From Perkinsus marinus ATCC 50983 (taxonomy: Eukaryota > Perkinsozoa > Perkinsida > Perkinsidae), in the NCBI RefSeq assembly GCF_000006405.1, contig NW_003202922.1, forward strand, positions 435,034-499,033: 64,000 nucleotides of DNA. Direction: 5' to 3'. The notes beneath the pieces are model-generated. The model searched no databases. It was given only the letters and a program-made list of their open reading frames with translations, and had not been told where the DNA came from. Position numbers and translations under genes: made by a program. Shown here in pieces: positions 1-11,873 of this stretch. The stretch's first letter is position 1; the number at the start of each line of letters is the position of its first letter.

Positions 1-1077
1 CCTTCGCCAGAACGGCACCCCAACCGAGGAGACCGCGGTCAGCGGGCGAAGTCAACGGCTGACCCTTTCTTAGGATTAGTTCGGGTTTCGGACTCACCCT
101 GAAGGTGCTGCTCCTTGTGGAGCACAGACACTGGATTCGAGGGAGGGTCATCATCGCGTGATGTGAAAGAAGTGTGGTATGGGCGTGCGTGCGGCCGTTT
201 CATGCCGAGAATGACATAGATAATTATTTGGACCAACTGTGGTATTGGTGAGGACAAACGAAAAGGTCGAATAACTCTTGGTATGCAGGGCGTGTTTGCT
301 TCCTCATATATTTCTACGCCCACGATGTCTGGGCAGTTTTTCCTGCAGTTGCACATACAGACATCGCCGAGACGGCAACGGTGCAGATTATAGCACGAAC
401 TAGCTGAAGACCGCATTGGCCCGCTCACAGCCCATTGTACCGATGGATTTCTCAACCGGGAGGTCGAGTGCACTATATATTCTCCGTGACCCCATAACCC
501 GTAGTGTCCTTGGCCTCATGATATCCGTCCACGATATTCAACGCAATCCCTATTGGAGTACAAGTTACTAGTATCCTAAAGGTGAGTCTCAAGTTGTTGA
601 GAGCAAGCCTCTCGTCCATCGGCTTGTCACAGAACGGGCCCGTATTGTCTCTGGTGATCACATAGCACTCGAGTGATGAGCTTACACTTCTCCAACTTCC
701 CTACTACGAAAACCCAAGACATCCCTTGGCAAATGAAAACAGTAACAGTATGGACTATACAAGTTTCGCAACGATTAGTGATTCTATATCGACTGCCGGT
801 AGCTGGTGTAACGAGTATCATCCGATGCTTGACCGTCAGCGAACCAATGGATAATGTATCTGTCAGGACCGATCGAGCAGATTCGATTGCAGACCAAGGT
901 GTCTCACTATCGCACGTTATCCGAAAAAGTTATAATCAGTAACATAGGACGGAGGGCCGTATCTTGGGTAGTGATTATTATTAGTATTATTGAAGCTACC
1001 CTTGCCACGGCCTTTCCCATAGCCTTTATGCGGAGTCCAATATTCTATCAACGATTGATTCGCTACGAGCAAGCACG
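1..1077. other. Uncharacterised left-edge region
   Basis: No gene could be named here. The best hint of coding is on the minus strand. A short frame with peptide SRDDDPPSNPVSVLHKEQHL ends at a good donor (GTGAGT, complement of 92-97), and further open stretches upstream of it (about 240-470) include a Cys-rich peptide. A minus-strand gene running off the left edge is therefore possible, but start, end and family are unknown. The rest, to the stop of the SPX gene, shows only short frames on both strands. Confidence 0.3.
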
Positions 1078-2544
1078 TTACTGATGCCTACTGGAACGCC
1101 GACCGCCATGAGTAGGAGGACCTTGACGCTGCTGTTGATGCTGTGGTTGTGCCTTGGCGACTGCTATGGGTCTAGCGTAGGCATCAAAACCAGGAGGCTG
1201 CACAATTAGAGGCTGGCCAAGACTGCTGAGCGCCCCTGCTGAACTACTCCGTGAGCGACCTAGCGCTCGTGATTGCGATGTAGTAGATTCTAAATACCTG
1301 AGCCACAGACGTCCATATCGTTACTGCGCGTTCACGAAGGGAAACTACACTAGAAGAGCGTTCTCACTGAGCAAAGGTAACGCAGCGAGAATCTCATCCC
1401 CAACAGGGTCCACGGCTGTCACGGGGCGACTCGGGAACCTACAGCCCAAGTCCTTAATACCGTCACAAAGGCAACTCTATCTCACGCTCGGGTCGCGGAG
1501 TCCCGCATTCTACAGCACGTTACATAAGCATGTTGCAGTTTTGAATTTATGATGGCGTTCCGAAATCCAGGGAACTGCCGAGTGGTGTCAGCCGTCTTCT
1601 TATAGTACCTTGAGCCATATTGAACACCCTTGCCTTGTTCCGCCTCTTACTACTTCTTCGTAATTTTCCTAAAACCTGCTATATTAACTTCGCAATATGC
1701 CATTAAGTCATTCAGGGCTGGTATGGCATTATTCATTTTCGCTATTAAATCAGAAACCGCAGGGGAAGGAGTGTCGATCGATGCCGAGGACAGTATCCCA
1801 ACGATCGTATCTACTCACACGCCGTCACCGACATGCTAGGTGCTCCCCAACTTACCCCGACTCGGTCGGCCCTTCCCTCCAGAAGACGACGCCCCTCCAG
1901 GTCTCACACCATTCACAGTGGGGGTCGAAACAGGCCCCGCGTCCAGCAACTCAGTCCTTGCTCGGTCCAGCTGCCCCGGGGTATAAATCAATCCCAGCAA
2001 AATCGAGGACTAACAAAAGACTATTCGTGGAATATAGTGCCGTTGAACTCACCAACTGTGCTTCTGCTAGCAGCGACTCTAGTGCAGTCAATCTAGTTGC
2101 TATCAACCCTACAACGTTAGTAAGATCGGACTGGAGTAGTCGGGTGAAGTCTGCCACGGCAGGGTTCTGTCGCAGATGACTACCAAATCGTAATATGAGG
2201 ATTCAAGGCCTACTGTATCGCCATCGAAAGCCCCGGCCTTCGACGCCTCTTCTATAGACAATTTAATCAATCGTTTGAGCGGCTTATAGGAGACGTACCT
2301 GAACGGCTACTCTCAGTAAAAAACTGACGACAGTCCGCGACGATCCATGCACAAGAAGTTGATATTTTGTGTAAGATCAGCGTGGCTTCTGCGAGGCCAG
2401 CACTACAGGATTTACATCGACATTGCATCGCTATGCGAATTTGACCGAAAGTGTGCATGTGTGACGATATGAAAGGCTCGCCCTCCCGCACTACGGATGA
2501 GATGAAGACGTTGCATGTAAAGCAAGAGTCTTGCCGAAGCGCAT
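1078..2544 (-). CDS. SPX-domain protein (inositol-pyrophosphate/phosphate sensing)
   Basis: SPX domains bind inositol (pyro)phosphates and report phosphate status; they occur in phosphate exporters, VTC polyphosphate polymerase subunits and regulators. The start MRFGKTLALHAT is the classic SPX N-terminus. The next coding exon gives YVSYKPLKRLIK, the 'YidYkxLK' motif, and a later exon gives YCEVNIAGFRKITKK, the lysine-rich 'N-x-x-GF-x-KI-x-KK' ligand-binding helix near 1690. Between them lie an acidic/Ser-rich insert and SDLTNVVGLIATRLTALESL. The C-terminal exons are low complexity (Gln, Ser, Pro, Arg) and end ...RRSSRHQ-stop at 1078-1080. I see no EXS, VTC or transporter domain, so this may be an SPX-only protein. 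At least six exons are inferred. The first intron and the stretch 1260-1690 are not fully resolved. RRP43 follows head-to-tail 106 bp upstream on the same strand. Confidence 0.78.
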
Positions 2545-2650
2545 CGGAAGCTTATAAACTGACAAAACGAGTCTATTGCAAAGTACCGTGGCCGCATCCC
2601 AGAGGAAGTGCATGTGAGGAACACTGCTCAGCAATTCAGTAGAAACGACG

Positions 2651-4042
2651 TTAATCCTTCTTCTCAACAGTAGCGCCCCGGATCTTGAGTGCCATATGAA
2701 CAGCATCATCCTCCAAGAAAGTGGGAGGAATGTCGGCATCGCCGTCGAATGAAGGGAGATAGGACAGCACGGTTGGTGATGGACCCTGAGCGAACACCAA
2801 TTGAACCGCCACTTGCATCCCCCTCCCCGACCTTTCTCGTGCCCTTTACATAAGTCACCACTATTATAACTGCTCCGCCGCATGCCTGCTCCTCTGAAGC
2901 AGTAGGATCCGGCAGTAGCCACGTCTTGTCATCGGATAATAATGCCAAAGTGGTCGAGCCAGGAATCGAACCCATGACCACACCATGTGCTTGAGTCAGC
3001 TCTCTTCCCATGGGTGCCTGCGCGAGACCAAACATGCCATATATCAGAGCGATTACGCGACTTCGTCGGATGAGCATATCTCAGAGCTCCTAACTCTCGT
3101 TCCCAGTTCCCCTTGCGTACCGTTGTAATAGACGCAATATTGACATCAGCGGCTCTGTCACTGAGAGCTTCTCCAGCGAAGAGTGCAGGTAGTTGGACAC
3201 TCTGCAAGGCCTCAACAGCCGCCCGCATACACACATCCATCAGGGATCCGTCCACAGATAGGACCGTTATGACCAAGTGAAGTTGCCATACCACCTAAAC
3301 GCCAACATGCGATCCTTCCGAGGTGCCCCCCCCACACTACTACCTGCCCTTCTACAACACACAGCTGGCTGGGGTCGAACACTTCTGGTCCCATTTGGAG
3401 AATGGACCCGACTTTAGTTGCAACCTATATTCAGCAACGATGATCCCCACTGTTAGGTCACCCCACTACCCAAGACGACACCTGCTGTGCTTGCCTTCGA
3501 GACTGGTCTGCTGCCGGTGGGAGATCCACTGAGACCTAATGTGGCTATTCCCAAGTTGCAGGGAACATGCCCTATACAAGGGCCTCATCACAAGTGCCTA
3601 CCGTAAGACGGCCCTGCCTAGGCATTGATGATAGCGGCTCTCCTAATAACGGGTGGACTACGCAGGTGGCACAGTTCTGAGGAGGAACCAACTAGTGCAG
3701 TGTTTTGAGCTAACCATAGCAGTATCGGTTATAGGATATTTATTTATTATGAAATGCTAAGAATGAGGATAGAAAATCCATTTTTTTATCAGAGAACGAT
3801 AATATTGATTATTCTCCCACGCAAGTTCGCAACCCCCTTCTAAAAAACAAAGTTGCAAAAGGGTTATCTGCCACACCTACTACCTCGCCGATCCGGACTG
3901 TCGACTTCCCCTCACTGGACGTCGCCGAGATCTTTCGACTCGAGAACGGCGGATCGGCCCTTCCATCAGGGCGGACACCAGCGTTGAGGTGCTTGAGTAG
4001 AAATCCGCGAGGATCTGTCGCCTCTAACAGGGCCGCGTTCAT
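2651..4042 (-). CDS. RRP43: Exosome core subunit RRP43 (RNase PH-like)
   Basis: This is a subunit of the six-membered RNase PH-type ring of the RNA exosome, which threads RNA for 3'-5' decay and processing. Exon 1 has the family N-terminus ...HLNAGVRPDGRADPPFSSRK followed by STVRIGE (RPDGR and the 'G...VRIG' strand). Later exons give VSVDLPPAADQ, then VFDPSQLCVVEGQ joined to VVWQLHLVITVLSVDGSLMD. That is the 'dl.cis.gk.aW.l..di..ld.DGn..Da' block, and AAVEALQSVQLPAL follows it. WLLPDPTASEEQ matches the conserved 'DPT.eEE' strand. The gene ends ...KIRGATVEKKD-stop. The order and spacing fit RRP43/EXOSC8 better than RRP42. The start is the ATG at 4040-4042. About seven short introns are inferred; the exon between 3540 and 3800 is the least certain. 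It is divergent from the axonemal gene at 4364, with 321 bp between start codons. Confidence 0.83.
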
Positions 4043-4363
4043 ATATAACACTAGCTGCGAATGGTTGTGAGGGTTGGCTCGAATAGGAGCATGCTACACT
4101 CAAGTTCGGTTGGCGAATGTGCCCATCGAAATCCTAGATCACCATACAATTATTTCATCAGAGCTCTGAAATTGTCGTTCTGCCGGTTTTGTCCTACATT
4201 GACGCTCTATTTAAGGTGCTACTCGCGATGGCCACGAAGAACACGGAGTTGTGCCTAATAATCGATCAGAATGGCGCGCGCAAGTCGAACGGCGCAGGAT
4301 GGTAAAATTGTGCCCATAGTCGCTGCGTTGCCCTCTCTCAGTCTACTCACGATAGCAGCAGCG
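4043..4363. promoter_or_regulatory. Divergent intergenic region (probable shared promoter)
   Basis: This 321-bp stretch separates the start codons of RRP43 (minus) and the PG-rich-repeat gene (plus), so it must hold both 5' UTRs and both promoters. I see no canonical TATA box in a convincing position and no other feature. Confidence 0.4.
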
Positions 4364-5876
4364 ATGAGTTATCCAATAGTGGATTCCTTCAGTGTTCCAG
4401 CGTAAGGCAACAAGGCTGGGCCCAATTCTTGCCTAAGGCGGTTCACTCAGGGTTGGTCACCAAAGGGACAGTCTCAAACCCACACGTCCATCGTATTCCT
4501 TTGGGCTCGGCACGAGAGGCGCTCGAGAGAAGCTGTTCATTTCTAAGGAGCACGAGAAACTCATGCCCCCGAGGTATGACCAGAATTCCACCATAGGGGT
4601 TTGCCTGTGATCTCCCTAGGTGCTCCCCAGGGCCTGTGTATCGTGTAGAGAGCCAGATTGAGGACCACAGTTATACCTTCAGTACAGCCGCACAACGACC
4701 CTCTCAGAAGAAGCGTTATCCAGGTATGCTATCCAAGGCGCACGATGCCTCCTGTTTTAGCCACATAGTGTACTGCTCTCTTAGATTCTTCAGTCGATTT
4801 GACTAACGCCTTGGTAGACTCCCAACCCCTCAAATATCCGACGGTTAAAGGAACCATCTTCGGTACAGACCCCAAAGGGCATATCAAGAATGCTACTATA
4901 TTGAAGTACGTTCGAGATCACAGAAATATCTTTATGTAGGTAGGATTCTCTTATGGGCTCACTGTTCAGGAATCATGCTTCTGCTTTCTATGGGAGGATA
5001 TCTCCTGGACCCACGGCCTATAGCCCTGATGACAAGCAGACTAGTCGGACACCACGGGCCCCTCGCGCTATACTAGGGTCCAAAACTAAGGTGCGAGTCT
5101 ATAATGCCGCATATTACTGGGGAATAGGATGGTCTTTGGGAGGAGTTTCCTACTCTTACAGATACTGGCTTCAGAGTGCCAAACGCCAGCAGTAGTAGGC
5201 CCTGGAACATACCCTTCGCCGACGAGCATGGGAACACAGCATCTCAGTCAGAAGTGGGATCGGGCACATCGGTAGCGGTTGTGTGGTAGAATCAATAACC
5301 TCAGACGCAACCTATCATCATACACCTTCAGTAAGGCTCGGAGGGCTGGAGAACGCAGTAAGGTGAGCCCAAAGGGGCTAGCTATGGTGGAAGGCTGTGA
5401 TTGTATCGGGATGACTTCATGATAAAACAGTAGTGGCCTAGCATGGTAGTACTTGTCGTTCTCAGAAAAGCTCTGTTGATACCATGGACAGAGTAGATTC
5501 CACAAGCCGGGGTGCCATCAGCAGTAAGGGAAGGTTAACAACCCACACGATGGACAGAGCATCTGCATTCAGGTATCGGTGAGCAGCACGATTCGCGTAT
5601 TGCGACTGCGCCCAAGTTCGGCTTTGGTACGGCTACTCGGGATCACAAGGTGAGGGGAGGGGTATCGCCTGGTTACAGCCAGGGACCTGTCGTTCTCGTT
5701 CAGGCGAAGACATTCCTAGTCCGAATCCCGGGTGACACTGGACCATCGGATAGTTGGGCCAAACCAAGGTGAGTGATCAGTACATGCCAATGCATTCCTG
5801 TGTGATGGCACTGTTTTGGACCTAGGTGTCACCATCCGACATTGCCACGGTCAAAAGCGATTGTTGATTGGCATTA
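4364..5876 (+). CDS. PG-rich-repeat (SHIPPO/STPGR, ODF3-like) flagellar protein
   Basis: Sperm-tail PG-rich-repeat proteins bind axonemal or cortical microtubules in ciliated eukaryotes. The joined exons start MSYPIVDSFSVPA and give repeated signatures: PSYSFGLGTRGAREKLF, then CSPGPVYRVES followed by YTFSTAAQRPSQKKRYPG. After these come YPTVKGTIFGTDP, AFYGRISPGPTAYSPDD followed by TPRAPRAILGSKTK, AVVGPGTYPSPTSMG and APKFGFGTATRDHK. These are the expected 'sPGPgxY' turns alternating with 'fG...R' strands. Introns are phase-consistent (for example donor GTAAGG after codon 13). The last exon ends ...SKAIVDWH-stop at 5874-5876. The section 5480-5600 is less secure. A motile flagellated stage in the life cycle is the natural inference. 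Confidence 0.78.
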
Positions 5877-6033
5877 AGCCGGAGCCTCGTTACATGTTGT
5901 TCCTGCATAGTATTAGGGCGTGTGAATCATCGATGTTCAAGTTGCCTTTCGGAGTCGCGTTGGTTAATAAAGACCGTCAGTGCTGTGGCACAGTGTGGGT
6001 TGTTGGACCTCCCACCCTAACCAGAGGAGATTC

Positions 6034-7019
6034 ATGGCAGCAAGGGCTACTACTCCCAATCCCTTGCTCAACGATGACAACTATGATATAGAATTGCCAC
6101 CCGCGATAAAGGGTACAGCCAAGCCATCTCCTACACGGTTCACTTTGATGTCATTATCAGGCAAAGTGAAAATACTGCGCATCTGCATGGGAATCTGTGC
6201 CTTCATGATGCTCGCATGTAAACATCTCAGCTCGAGTGCATTTTCGGAGTTCCTCACGTAGGCTCGGTTGGTCGGCTCTATACACGGCAAGTGTGGGCAG
6301 GAATAGTTCTTTGTATACTGGGAAGCTATGCAGCTTATCTAGCCGGGCCAGAGTAGTCTATTGCTTCGTCCGGGGTGAATTTATCTTCTCAGGTGCAAAA
6401 TGCATATATCCCATTGTGCTATGTATGCCGTTTTTGCCGGTCTCAACGCATTTTTCGATTTCATCGAGTGAGGCCTCCTACTGGCATCAATGTGGTTTAC
6501 TACCGGTGAGTTGTTTACCGCAGGTTACTCCTCCGGGCAATTGGCACAGACCGTAAGCCTTCTAGGCTTTTCGCCACAGGCGTTGAAGTGGGTCAAGGGC
6601 TCTCCAGCGGTTAAGATGCTCGTCTTGGGACCATAAAACTTGCCTCAGAGCGTCACTGTCGAGACCCACGATGGCAGAACGATAGAATATTCAGCATTCT
6701 TCTACAATCTGACCTCAATAGTTCTCATCCTATCAGTAGTCTTCATGGGAATCAGCTTCGTTACTGCGGTGGGTTGGCGTGATGTGATCAAGTACAATTG
6801 CAGATGTCGCCGTAGGTCTTGGCATACCGAGTTCAGAGCGACTACTTCTTTGAGCAATTCGTGCCGACATATGCGGTATCAGTAGAGCACAGAGTATCCC
6901 AGAGACTTAGTGTGGCGTCGCGTAGCGGAATGGACGACTATGGCGCCGTTGGCCACGACGGCCGTCGAGAGACCTTCAGAGCGTTCAGCGGTAGGATGTT
7001 GATGGTTTGTCGGTGCTAG
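6034..7019 (+). CDS. Small four-helix membrane protein, family unknown
   Basis: The start MAARATTPNPLLNDDN is followed by a soluble head and four hydrophobic stretches on separate exons: KILRICMGICAFMMLA, HCAMYAVFAGLNAFFDFIE, YNLTSIVLILSVVFMGISF, and a final region after VLAYRVQSDYFFEQFV. Several junctions use clean consensus. GCG joins GTC in phase 0 across the GTGGGT...CGTAG intron near 6770-6810, and a TCTCAG acceptor lies near 6390. The last exon reads in one frame to TAG at 7017-7019. The topology resembles tetraspan proteins of the MARVEL/claudin type, but I see no diagnostic motif and do not assign a family. The middle exons (6230-6640) are the weakest part. Confidence 0.48.
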
Positions 7020-7316
7020 CGGGTATGAATTGATACTCCCTATTCGATCTCTCCATCTCTGTGTGTGGTCCACCTCAGCCCTACTCTACGCGCACTTCTC
7101 ACCTCTAGAAAGGTTCCGATAGCATATTCAATTTAGGTTCTAGTCATCGATTGAAGGACGATAGCGATTGAATTCGTGACGTCTATAATTGCGATAATAC
7201 CGATGTCACGTGCGACAAGACGGTTATTGTGTTGGAAGTACAATAAATGTCCTCGATCGGGACAGACTTGAGGTTGCCTCAACACTGCCGCGGAGCTAAG
7301 AATGAGTCGTAAAAGA

Positions 7317-7389
7317 AGCCTTCTGCCGGAGTTGAACCGACGACCTCCCGCTTACTAAGCGGGTGCTCTACCAACTAAGCTAAGAAGGC
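7317..7389 (-). tRNA. tRNA-Thr (anticodon AGU)
   Basis: It is a full cloverleaf of 73 nt on the minus strand. The acceptor stem GCCTTCT/AGAAGGC is seven perfect pairs with discriminator U. The D arm reads GCTTAGTTGGTAGAGC and the anticodon stem CCCGC/GCGGG. The loop TTAGTAA places AGT at positions 34-36, and the T arm is GTCGG-TTCAACT-CCGGC. There is no intron and the 3' CCA is not encoded, as expected for a eukaryotic nuclear tRNA. Confidence 0.97.
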
Positions 7390-8217
7390 TGGTAAAACAA
7401 TAATCTTTCATGGCAATCACGAAACGTTAGCCACTTGACGTTAATCGTTTAATCGACATCCTTCATCGACGGGATTTCTTACTGAAAACCGCTCATTCTC
7501 ATCAAAGTCTCGTCCTTCCTGTGAACGCTGCTCAGCACCAGAAACTGTTACACATTGGGTTACAATGATCATAATTGAGTTATATCACGGTGAGGAGGCC
7601 CGCCCGGTCACTGACCCTAGATTTCGCTAGCTTTCTCAGCTTCGCAACCTCTGCAGACTAGCCAGCACCCTTCATGGACCTGACTCTTTGAAATTTGGTG
7701 AATAAGCTGGTGGATATCAAGCACGATGTGAAGTAGTTTCCAAGATTCAGCATCCATGGCCATCGTTCCAAGAGATTACATTCTCAGAAATACGTAGAGA
7801 TTGCGTAGAGACTACGAACGTACATTCATGGATTCACGAGTATTCTCTGAGAGTACTTCCTCAGCGCCTTACGAATTGGAATCCCAGTCTGTCCGCATGG
7901 GGCTCGCGTCTACGATTTTTTTAAGACGTTCATCTCCGACTTCTACCTCCACAAGCCGTTATAAGAACCGCCGAAACATCTTCCCAATGAATCTTCCCAA
8001 TTCAATATCTTCCGAATCTTTCCGATAAGACCGAGGGTCTTATCCCAGAAAATCCCCCGAAGCCCAGGATACCCCTATAGCCTTGGAACTCACGAACACA
8101 AATAGCGGTTTTTCCGGTACGTGGATAGAAACCAACTTATATCACTGGAACTAGATTGAACAGCAGTAGCCCTACACGCGGCTTTACTTTTCCGAATCTC
8201 ACAAATGCTTTCGACTC
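7390..8217. other. Intergenic, no gene recognised
   Basis: Only short frames are present. A plus-strand Ser-rich frame at 7801-8028 has no recognisable motif and no supported splice partners. I see nothing else I can support here. Confidence 0.4.
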
Positions 8218-10511
8218 TTAATGGCGGCACGGACTGTAGGACAGATCGAAAGTACGGAACCGTACGAAACGATTCTCCTAAGATGGAAAACATGGTACAC
8301 GTTCAACACCAAGGAATAACTCACCATAGGCGTGAGAGGAGTCTCAAGGTCCTTGAAATCTTCTGTACCACGGACAGTGCTGTTGTAGACGAAGTCCTGG
8401 CTGACAGGGCTGGACAGATCGTCCATGGGATGGGCCACTCCAAGGAGATCCCAGACCTTAGCGAGACGCCTGAGAGGAAGAATAATTGAAAATTCCAGAG
8501 AGACTGAAGGGCTTACAACTGAGGAGGAGCTTGCGTGCGAGTATAATTGATGTAAGCATCCTTGGGGAGGTCCTTCATCTCAGCGACACGACGACGGAGC
8601 TCGACAAAGGGAGTAGAATAAGGCACAAACTCCCTGAACGAGAAAGGATACGACCATAGACGTCACAAGCTCAGCACGAGTACCTCGTGGGTGGGTAGGG
8701 CCAGCCCTTGCCAGGTGGAGTGATCCAGAATTCGCTAGAGATGTTGTACTCATGGAGGAACCTCTTAGTCTCGCCGGTGAAGAGCTGACCAAGGTCTACC
8801 TGTGCCCACTCGACGCTTGGAATGTTGGTGCTGTGAATCTGTGAAGAGGAAGATGCGATCGAAGGGCGACGACTGAGACGGCTTACCGTCACGTAGTCCC
8901 TCTGGTAGCCGAGGAAATCAAAATCATCACCAAAGACGAAGGAGTTGGGCTGACCACCTTCAGTGCGGAGGTTTGAGAACATCGCCAAGGCGGGGTAGTT
9001 GCGGATCCCGAGATAGGGGCATGCTGAGGAAGGCACAAATTGGAACGGGAAAACAGCCACAAGGAATTCAACCCTACCAGCAAGGCAGCAGATGAAGATC
9101 CATGGGAGGCTGCCGAGGAGACTGCGCTTAGCGTAGACCCTCTTGACGGGGACATCACTCTTGGGTGCGGGCCAGAAGGTAACGCAGAGAAGATAGACGC
9201 AAGAACACAGACTCCACACGGCAGCGAATGACCACAGGCCGTAGGGGGGATACCTAAGCAACCACACCGAGAATAGAATTCCATTTTCAACACTGGAGAA
9301 GAGACAAGAGTGGTCAGCACATGAAGATGGGCTTACTCGAATGGCCTAGCTCCGTTCAAATCGGAAGCCATCAGCTGAGGCCAAGCGCTCACGAATGAGA
9401 AGAAGATGCCGAGGAAGCCGCCCCAACGGAGAACAGGTTGCGCATTCAACCAGTTGAGAACCTTGTTGGCAACAAGAGCCGCTTGCTCGGGGAGCACCTG
9501 AGGAGATCGTCAACTAAGCCGATAGAGATCCAGGTGAACTTACGAAAGTGTACATGGGAGCCATGGCCATGGTGAACGGATAGACGCTCATAGGAGATAC
9601 AGTCTCAGCGAGAACGCAGTGGAAGAGGGCACCCCAGAAGCACACGAAGCGAAGCCAAAAGTAAGTGCCTACGAGGAGCATCAGTAAGACGAGCAACTGA
9701 TGCCTGCACAGGAGGACTTACCCTTGGCAGCCGCGAGGAGGAGAGCGATGGGAAGGCCTATCTCAATGATGACGGCGAGATGAGGCATGAAGTCCCAAGG
9801 GGCCCAAGAAGGAACCCAGAACTTGAACAAGGGAAGATCGACGAACCCGCCGAACATGAGAATCTGAGGAGAACAATGATGAGCCGCCGACGGCGGGGAT
9901 CACCCGACGTACACAGCAGCTATACTCGTGGCTGGCCCAGCCACCGTTCATCTTATCGATTCCAGTAACAAAGTAGAGGGCGATTATCATAGCACGCATA
10001 GCCCACGTGGCTCTGTTCACCCACTCTGAACGATCGTTCTTGTATGTGAGGAACACCTAAGGGGAAGGCATTCTCCTCATGCTAACGGCACGACATGAAA
10101 AAACTTACGCATGATCCGAGGGCGATGTCGGCGAAAATGTGGTTACTGTAGTGACCAGTGATGAAGATGACGACAAAGCCGACCAAAAGGGAAGTCATCG
10201 TCACATAACGGCAGCGTGGCTTGACTAGAGCGAGGAAGTCGACAACAGCCAGAGAAACTAGAGGTATGGCGTTTTCTACAGTGCGCGAACCTGATTTAAG
10301 AAAACAATACTTTGTGAAGCACCCCGCGATCAGTTGGTTGGCGGTACTCACTCTTGAATATGAAGAAAAGCTTGACACATTGGAGTAACATGAGTTGCGA
10401 CCAGAAGAATGTAAAGACCGAAATGGCGTCCATGGGTGGCGGAACGGCCTCAGAGGCCTTCTTCTCCCTGATCGTCTGGTCTCTCTTAGTTGATGTCGCC
10501 GCGCGAGACAT
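8218..10511 (-). CDS. HTTM/gamma-carboxylase-like polytopic membrane protein
   Basis: The start is the ATG at 10509-10511 (MSRAATSTKRDQTIREKK, a basic cytosolic head). About nine exons follow with introns of ~40-60 nt. Hydrophobic spans include VFTFFWSQLMLLQCVKLFFI, VTMTSLLVGFVVIFITG, MIIALYFVTGIDKMN, VIIEIGLPIALLLAAA, TYFWLRFVCFWGALFHCVLA and WGGFLGIFFSFVSAWPQLM. A soluble region near 8940-9030 contains GIRNYPALAMFSNLRTEGG. The pattern 'R..PAlAMFSNLR.EGG' and 'ALYFvTGidKmN' are what I associate with HTTM (vitamin-K-dependent-carboxylase-like) proteins; this is family recall, not a search. The C-terminus is ...RFRTFDLSYSPCRH-stop at 8218-8220. The TAA at 8513-8515 lies inside a better GTAAGC...CTCAG intron and was not used as the end. 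The substrate is unknown. RAMP4 and EMC5 lie upstream on the same strand. Confidence 0.6.
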
Positions 10512-11215
10512 TTCTTAACTCAACTGCGATATCACCATTGCCCTTACCATCCCTCAGACATATCCCGATAAGCGATATAGATAATTTCCAGCACTCCCCG
10601 TCTCCCGCGATGCGTCGGAAACTGTGTGGCAGTTGTCCCTCCGCTTGTCGGCTATAGCGACTAACGCGTGGTTAAGCTCGACACAAAAAAGTGTCCTCTT
10701 TTGATCACATAAAATTGCGCCACTTACAGCACTGCTCTTCATCAATTCCACAATGCTATCACGTCTGTAAACACTTCTACCTCTATGAAAAAAAGGGAAA
10801 ATCTATGCGTTTGCGTGCCGCGGTCCGTTACACGCATGAACAACAACAATGCTTGGTAGTATCATCAAACTGAGTATACAGCTTAGGTGAGCTGGGATAA
10901 TACACAGCTGCACATAGTAGTGTTGACATCGCAAGACACTGGATCTCTTTAACCCAGCTTTCGTACGTATACACTTCAGCATGACAGAGGGGGGAGAAAC
11001 TAGGCTCTACGTAGAAGATTCGGTCGTTTGAGTCGGGCAACAAGTGTTTCACCGCGAATAGGTAAGCTGATCAGTGGGAAACCAAGCATCCTTTGCTCTG
11101 TAACACATAAGAGCAAAGGATCACATCCTTGGCTTGAGTATCATGAGGCTATTGCTGCTACTTCATCCAACGTGACTCCATCACAGTGTGAAGGAAACAA
11201 TAGTTATTTTGCAAG
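10512..11215. other. Intergenic, no gene recognised
   Basis: This lies between the EMC5 stop and the start of the HTTM-like gene, both on minus. Only short frames without motifs are seen. It should hold the 3' UTR of EMC5 and the promoter of the HTTM-like gene. A direct repeat GCAAAGGATCACATC-like/CCTTTGCTCT occurs near 11090-11130 but is short. Confidence 0.35.
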
Positions 11216-11873
11216 CTAGGCCTTTGGAGGCGGACATATTCTCCCACTTTCTATCGACTTCTTTACCGCCACTTGCAACAGCTGCCGAGCCGCTGAGTCT
11301 TTCTTGTATAGCACGAACGATGGGCGTGCATTCAACGAGTCCCAAGACCTACCACTCGTACTACGATGCAGTGAGCCCGTTTACTCACATGTGAATCTTC
11401 TGGTCAGCCAATCTGATGGGCTTGAAATCCCCTATCACCGCCATGAACGCGATACATGCTCCTATGACGCTCTCTAGAACCACCTACAAAGGGGACGAAT
11501 CAAGAGAAAAGTCCGAGGTGCACTTACTGCAACTATGAATGCTGTTCCCATAGTATCCTCTTCAACCTCCGATGCAGGCATCTCCTGAAACATTGAGACT
11601 ATCTGATGGACTGTAACACTCGCATTAACACTAAGTTCATGGTTCCTCTAGAAGAGTGTAGTTCTGTGCTAACCAGGGTGACCGATTCGACAAAGCGAAT
11701 CACATGCGCCCTGCCCAATGGTATGCATTATTGCAGGTGGACCCCATCCTACACAGCGTTACCGTATTCAGCTCCGCTACCGCTGTATGCTCCACTTGGG
11801 CGTTCATCCGATAGGCAGCATGGAACAACATAGCCATTCCAACGAGGAGAAGAGACCGATCCAGCACACGCAT
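11216..11873 (-). CDS. EMC5: ER membrane complex subunit 5 (EMC5/MMGT1)
   Basis: EMC5 is a two-helix core subunit of the ER membrane complex that inserts tail-anchored and multi-pass proteins. Exon 1 (11796-11873, 26 codons) reads MRVLDRSLLLVGMAMLFHAA, matching the family's first helix 'LvG...LlHaAysa'. After an intron of about 200 nt come EMPASEVEEDTMGTAFIVA and VVLESVIGACIAFMAVIGDF (second helix). Then KPIRLADQKIHM splices through AT|GTGAGT...TAG|G into SWDSLNARPSFVLYKK. This matches the diagnostic EMC5 tail '..fd.l..rpsF..f.hrg'. The protein ends ...ICPPPKA-stop at 11216-11218, slightly longer than metazoan EMC5. Only this frame of the last exon restores the conserved tail, which fixes the splice phase. 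Confidence 0.85.

Noticed and set aside
2929-3090. Possible tRNA on the minus strand (GGTTCGATTCC B-box, GACTCAAG loop)
   Set aside because: The acceptor and D arms do not pair, and the segment lies in the RRP43 exon that leads into WLLPDPTASEEQ.
8513-8515. TAA as the end of the HTTM-like gene
   Set aside because: It lies inside a GTAAGC...CTCTCAG intron. Splicing it out adds two in-phase exons ending in a conserved-looking tail, so the end was moved to 8218.
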